From: Rhodoplanes serenus
GTDB taxonomy: Bacteria; Pseudomonadota; Alphaproteobacteria; Rhizobiales; Xanthobacteraceae
DNA: 64,000 nt
NCBI GenBank assembly: GCA_945893145.1
Contig: CAMDDZ010000010.1
Span: 25,727 to 89,726 of the forward strand
Reading direction: 5' to 3'
The first letter of the stretch is position 1, and each line of letters begins with the position of its first letter. Below the pieces are notes generated by a model. It ran no database searches, was not told where the DNA came from, and saw nothing but the letters and a program-made list of their open reading frames with translations. The position numbers and the translations under genes were made by a program. Positions 61,125 to 64,000 of the stretch are shown in pieces.

Positions 61125-61412
61125 ATGTCGATTTTTGCCGTCAATCATCTCTGCCGCGAGCTGCTCCGCGACCGTGCGTTTCGTGCCGCCATGAAGGCCG
61201 ATCCCGCCAAGGCGCTGGCTCCTCTCGATCTCACGGCCGACGAACGGCGCCTGCTGCTCGCGGGCGACGTGGGCGCGCTCTATCGTCTCGGCGCCAACGC
61301 GTTTCTGATGAACTATCTGCCGCGCTTTGAGGTCTGCGGGCTCAACCAGCAGAGCTACAACGAGCGCATGCGCGCCGTGAAGGTCGATGAAATCGGCCAG
61401 CCAGTCGGCTAA
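61125..61412 (+). CDS. Extradiol dioxygenase alpha subunit (LigA-like)
   Basis: This 95-residue protein matches LigA, the small alpha subunit of protocatechuate 4,5-dioxygenase: HLCRELLRDRAFRAAM, LDLTADERRLLLAGDVGALY and LMNYLPRFEVCGLNQQSY. LigA caps the active site of LigB. The ATG at 61125 follows a near-perfect GGAGGTG site. The gene heads a four-gene plus-strand operon; the catalytic partner starts 16 bp later. Confidence 0.9.
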   Translation: MSIFAVNHLCRELLRDRAFRAAMKADPAKALAPLDLTADERRLLLAGDVGALYRLGANAFLMNYLPRFEVCGLNQQSYNERMRAVKVDEIGQPVG

Positions 61413-61427
61413 TCGGAGGTTTCGACG

Positions 61428-62252
61428 ATGGCTCAGATTGTTGCCGGTTTCGGCGTTCCGCACACGCCCGTATTCCCGCATTTCGTCAAACGCGATGGCC
61501 CCGATTGCGAGATCGCCAAGCTGTTCGGCGCGCAAAAGGAGCAACTCGCCGCAACCCGGCCCGACCTGATCGTGATGTTCGACACCGATCATCTCAACAC
61601 GTTTTTCCTCGACAACCTGCCGATCTTCGCGATTGGCGTGGACAAGAGCTTCAAGGCACCGAATGACGAGCCGCGCGACGTGCCGAACTATGTGGTGCCC
61701 TCAAACGCCGATCTCGCCGCCCATATCCGCACGGCCGGCGTCGAGGCGGGCTTCGACGTCGGCATGACGCAAGCCTATTCGGTCGATCACTCGGTCACGG
61801 TGCCGCTGCACTTCCTCACCCCGGAGATGAACATTCCGGTGGTGCCGTTTTTCATCAGCGGCCACCTGCCGCCGCTGCCGCCTGCGCGGCGCTGTTATGC
61901 GCTCGGGCAGGCAGTCGGCCGCGCCATCGAGTCCTGGCCGGAGAACAAGCGGGTCGTCGTCATGGGCAGCGGCAGCTTCTCGCTGGAGGTTGGTGGCCCG
62001 CGCATGGCGCCCGGCCGCTCCGATGGCGTGCCAGATCCCGATTGGTGCGCGCGCGTCATCACATATCTGGAAGACCAGAAGATCGATCAACTCATCAAAG
62101 AATCAACGCAGCACCAGATGCTGAAAGCCGGCAACGTGGGCGGCGAAATCCTGAACTGGATCGCCATGCTGGGTGCGATCGGCAACCGCAAGCCGAACTA
62201 TGTGGCGCCGCAGATGCAGAACGGCCACGCCTATGGCGTGTGGCGGTGGTGA
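61428..62252 (+). CDS. Class III extradiol dioxygenase catalytic subunit (LigB-like) with Leu at the catalytic His
   Basis: This 274-residue LigB-family protein has probable iron ligands His12 (GFGVPHTPVF), His55 (DTDHLNTFF) and Glu240 (GNVGGEILNW), and conserved YSVDHSVTVPLHFL near 117-130. The catalytic-base position, GGxSH in LigB (His195), is SGSFSLEVGG here, with Leu186 aligned to that His. Ring-cleavage substrates of relatives are protocatechuate or gallate, but this change suggests different chemistry or substrate. The ATG at 61428 starts 16 bp after ligA, with GGAGG upstream. The next gene is 14 bp downstream. Confidence 0.87.
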   Translation: MAQIVAGFGVPHTPVFPHFVKRDGPDCEIAKLFGAQKEQLAATRPDLIVMFDTDHLNTFFLDNLPIFAIGVDKSFKAPNDEPRDVPNYVVPSNADLAAHIRTAGVEAGFDVGMTQAYSVDHSVTVPLHFLTPEMNIPVVPFFISGHLPPLPPARRCYALGQAVGRAIESWPENKRVVVMGSGSFSLEVGGPRMAPGRSDGVPDPDWCARVITYLEDQKIDQLIKESTQHQMLKAGNVGGEILNWIAMLGAIGNRKPNYVAPQMQNGHAYGVWRW

Positions 62253-62265
62253 TCGGGAGCGTGAC

Positions 62266-62922
62266 ATGACCAGCGGCAAGGACGACGAGGAATTCTTCAA
62301 GGCTCGCGGCTTCGGTATCAAGATCGGCTTCGGCGAACGGCCCGCGCTGATCGTGATCGACATGATCAAGGGCTTCACCAATCCCAACATGCCGCTCGGG
62401 GCGCCGCTGGAATCCCAACTCGCGGCGCAGAAGCCGCTCATTGACGTCGCGCACGAGCGCAACATCCCGGTGATCTTCTCGACCGTCATCTACAACGACG
62501 CCGATCTGAAGGACGCCGGCCTCTGGGCCATCAAGATGAAGGGCACGATGACGCTCAAGGCCGGCACCGAGGCCATTGAGGTCGACCCGCGGCTCGATAT
62601 GCGGCCGAGCGATAGCCTGCTGGTGAAAAAATACGCTTCCTGCTTTTTTGGCACAGATCTGGTACCGCGGCTGATGAACCAGCGCGTCGATACGCTGATC
62701 ATCACCGGCTGCACCACTTCGGGCTGCGTGCGAGCGACCGCGGTCGATGCGGTGCAGAACGGCTTCCGACCGATCGTAGTGCGCGAGGCGGTCGGCGACC
62801 GCTCGCAGCCTGCGCACGAGCAGAGCCTGTTCGACCTCAACGCCAAATACGCCGACGTGTGCTCGCTCGACGAGACGCTGCAATACATGCGGACCGTCGG
62901 CCACAACCAGCCAGCCCGCTGA
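62266..62922 (+). CDS. Isochorismatase-family cysteine hydrolase (N-carbamoylsarcosine amidase/maleamate amidase-like)
   Basis: This 218-residue amide hydrolase has the catalytic Asp in ALIVIDMIKGFTNP near 22-35 and the nucleophile Cys in IITGCTTSGCVRATAVDA near 145-162. The two residues fit the usual Asp-Lys-Cys triad layout, and VIFSTVIYN supplies the middle part. Relatives hydrolyse maleamate, N-carbamoylsarcosine or ureidoacrylate. The ATG at 62266 follows GGGAGCGTG. It sits between the LigB-like dioxygenase and a PuuE-like deacetylase, which suggests an amide or nitrogen-containing ring-cleavage product; that is inference. Confidence 0.87.
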   Translation: MTSGKDDEEFFKARGFGIKIGFGERPALIVIDMIKGFTNPNMPLGAPLESQLAAQKPLIDVAHERNIPVIFSTVIYNDADLKDAGLWAIKMKGTMTLKAGTEAIEVDPRLDMRPSDSLLVKKYASCFFGTDLVPRLMNQRVDTLIITGCTTSGCVRATAVDAVQNGFRPIVVREAVGDRSQPAHEQSLFDLNAKYADVCSLDETLQYMRTVGHNQPAR

Positions 62923-62932
62923 GAGAACCGCT

Positions 62933-63838
62933 ATGGCGAACGCCCCCGCTGCACCCTCCTCCGTGCCCAAGGAGCACGGCCGCTACCCCTACTCGCCGAT
63001 CGTGGACCGTCCGCCGCTGCGTTGGCCGAACGATGCGCGGGTCGCGGTCTGGGTGATCCCCAACATCGAGCACTTCCTGTTCGACCGGCCCGCCACGCGC
63101 AACACCGACGGCACGCTCGGGCTCAATCCCGATGTGCTGAACTACTCGTGGCGCGACTACGGTGTACGCGTCGGCATCTGGCGCATGATGGAGGTGATGG
63201 AGAAGCACGGCTTCAAGGGCACGGTCGCGCTGAACTCCGACGTCTGCACTCATTATCCCCGCATCATCCAGGAGGGTAACAAGCTCGGCTGGGAATGGAT
63301 GGGCCACGGCCGCACCAATTCCGAACTAATCAGCAAGCAATCCGAGGACGAAGAGCGCACGCTGATCCGCGAAGTGGTCGGCACGATCACCAAGCACGCC
63401 GGCAAGGCGCCACGCGGCTGGCTCAGCCCGGCGCTCAGCGAGACGGTCAATACACTCGATATTCTGGCCGAAAACGGCATCGAATACGTCGGCAACTGGG
63501 TGAACGACGAACAGCCCTATCCGATGAACGTGAAGAAGGGCTCGATGATCGCGATGCCCTACTCGTCAGAGCTCAATGATATTCCGGCCATGCTGGGACA
63601 CCATCGCAGCGGCGAGGAATTCGCGCAGATGATCTGCGACCAGTTCGACGTGCTTTACGAGGACGGCCGCAAGAGTGGCCGCGTGATGTCGATCTGCCTG
63701 CATCCGTTCCTGACCGGCGTGCCGCACCGGTCGAAGTACTTCGATCAGGCGCTAGCGCACATCCGTTCGCGCCAGGAGGTCTGGATCACGACTGGCAGCG
63801 CGATCGTCGATCACTACAAGACGAATTATTTGAAATAA
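62933..63838 (+). CDS. Polysaccharide deacetylase-family protein, PuuE allantoinase-like
   Basis: This 301-residue NodB-fold protein resembles PuuE-type allantoinases: TVALNSDVCTHYPRIIQEG, WEWMGHGRTNSELIS, RGWLSPALSETVNTLDILAE and CLHPFLTGVPHRSKYFDQAL. The TFDD metal motif of classical chitin deacetylases is not visible, consistent with the metal-independent PuuE branch. It would hydrolyse a cyclic or linear amide rather than a glycan. It is the last gene of the ligAB operon (10 bp after the amidase) and ends just before the insertion-sequence end. Confidence 0.85.
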   Translation: MANAPAAPSSVPKEHGRYPYSPIVDRPPLRWPNDARVAVWVIPNIEHFLFDRPATRNTDGTLGLNPDVLNYSWRDYGVRVGIWRMMEVMEKHGFKGTVALNSDVCTHYPRIIQEGNKLGWEWMGHGRTNSELISKQSEDEERTLIREVVGTITKHAGKAPRGWLSPALSETVNTLDILAENGIEYVGNWVNDEQPYPMNVKKGSMIAMPYSSELNDIPAMLGHHRSGEEFAQMICDQFDVLYEDGRKSGRVMSICLHPFLTGVPHRSKYFDQALAHIRSRQEVWITTGSAIVDHYKTNYLK

Positions 63839-63855
63839 TGACGCTAAGCGCCTAA

Positions 63856-64000
63856 CAGGCTGTTGAAGAAGTCTCTAGCAGGATGGAATTGAGCATGATT
63901 CTCTCGATGATTGAATCGGGAGACTACGATGCGCGGGTCGGACGAACGCTCTGGATCGCTGTTCAGCTATGTTGACTTGGAGGCTCGGGTTCGTGGCGAT
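63856..64000 (+). mobile_element. Left end of an IS5/IS1182-type insertion sequence, cut by the window edge
   Basis: A CAGGCTGTTGAAGAAGTC stretch at 63856-63873 looks like a terminal inverted repeat of this IS group, and a transposase reading frame begins 73 bp further in. The right end lies outside the window, so target-site duplication cannot be checked. Confidence 0.7.
63929..64000 (+). CDS. IS5/IS1182-type transposase, N-terminal 24 codons only
   Basis: The frame starts ATG at 63929 after GGGAG and reads MRGSDERSGSLFSYVDLEAR, then VRGD, a very common N terminus of transposases of this group. Only 24 codons are inside the window, so intactness is unknown. The transposase would cut and move the element whose left end is at about 63856. 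Confidence 0.75.
   Translation, partial: MRGSDERSGSLFSYVDLEARVRGD

Overview
The window is GC-rich, gene-dense DNA from what looks like a free-living alphaproteobacterium. Tripartite-tricarboxylate (Bug/TctC) binding proteins, flavin-dependent luciferase-like oxidoreductases, three-subunit molybdenum hydroxylase genes and Hyphomicrobiales-style extragenic palindromes all point to the Xanthobacteraceae/Nitrobacteraceae side of Hyphomicrobiales. That placement is inference, since no rRNA or other phylogenetic marker is present. I found no tRNA, rRNA, CRISPR array or phage genes. The only insertion sequence is cut by the right edge.

Layout. 1-3.1 kb: end of a maleate-isomerase-family gene, two tandem Bug binding proteins and an HdeD-like membrane protein. 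3.1-8.9 kb: a RutA-like flavin oxidoreductase coupled to a UDP-glucuronate decarboxylase, a divergent nucleotidyltransferase/heptose-phosphatase fusion, a radical SAM protein and a PPP-type phosphatase. 9.1-21.8 kb: a complete nitrate-assimilation block, nasT-nasS-nrtA-nrtB-nrtD-nirA-flavoprotein-nasA-cysG. Between nasS and nrtA lie an NtrC-like site, a sigma-54 promoter, a two-hairpin ANTAR (NasT) leader and an intrinsic terminator. 21.7-29.9 kb (minus): a catabolic operon reading from right to left as class II aldolase, three-subunit Mo hydroxylase, ACMSD-type amidohydrolase and a taurine/nitrate-type ABC importer. 30-36.6 kb (plus): HpcH/HpaI aldolase, Ldh-type dehydrogenase, a complete TctCBA transporter, then an animal-type PurC-PurE (PAICS-like) fusion. 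36.6-42.5 kb: a beta-hydroxyacid dehydrogenase, a CoA-transferase, an exported inhibitory-type serpin, an MFS carrier, a VOC protein and MsrB. 42.5-53.6 kb: a second degradation region with a CryL-like dehydrogenase, quinone oxidoreductase, type I extradiol dioxygenase, FAD monooxygenase, ABC-2 exporter, MFS carrier, LLM oxidoreductase, an exported amidohydrolase and a LigJ-like hydratase. 53.7-63.8 kb: aldolase, dehydrogenase, a maleate-isomerase relative lacking both catalytic cysteines, two more Bug proteins, an OYE-family reductase, a secreted lactonase-like propeller, and the operon ligA-ligB-isochorismatase-PuuE-like deacetylase. The start of an IS5/IS1182-type transposase closes the window.

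How it works together. The nitrate block would import nitrate, reduce it to nitrite (NasA) and then to ammonium (NirA), and make siroheme (CysG). Electrons probably come through an unusual NADPH/FAD protein that carries a four-cysteine Fe-S domain where a flavodoxin domain would normally be. The rest is mainly aromatic or heteroaromatic uptake, ring hydroxylation, ring cleavage and side-chain aldol chemistry, with five Bug proteins for one TctAB membrane pair.

The most unusual items are the LigB-like dioxygenase with Leu at the usual catalytic-His position, the serpin with a four-cysteine insertion, the PAICS-like fusion, the flavodoxin-less reductase, the cysteine-less maleate-isomerase relative, and a 38-bp module embedded in two unrelated palindromic repeats. 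Functions are assigned from family motifs read by eye; substrates of most catabolic enzymes are not determinable from sequence.
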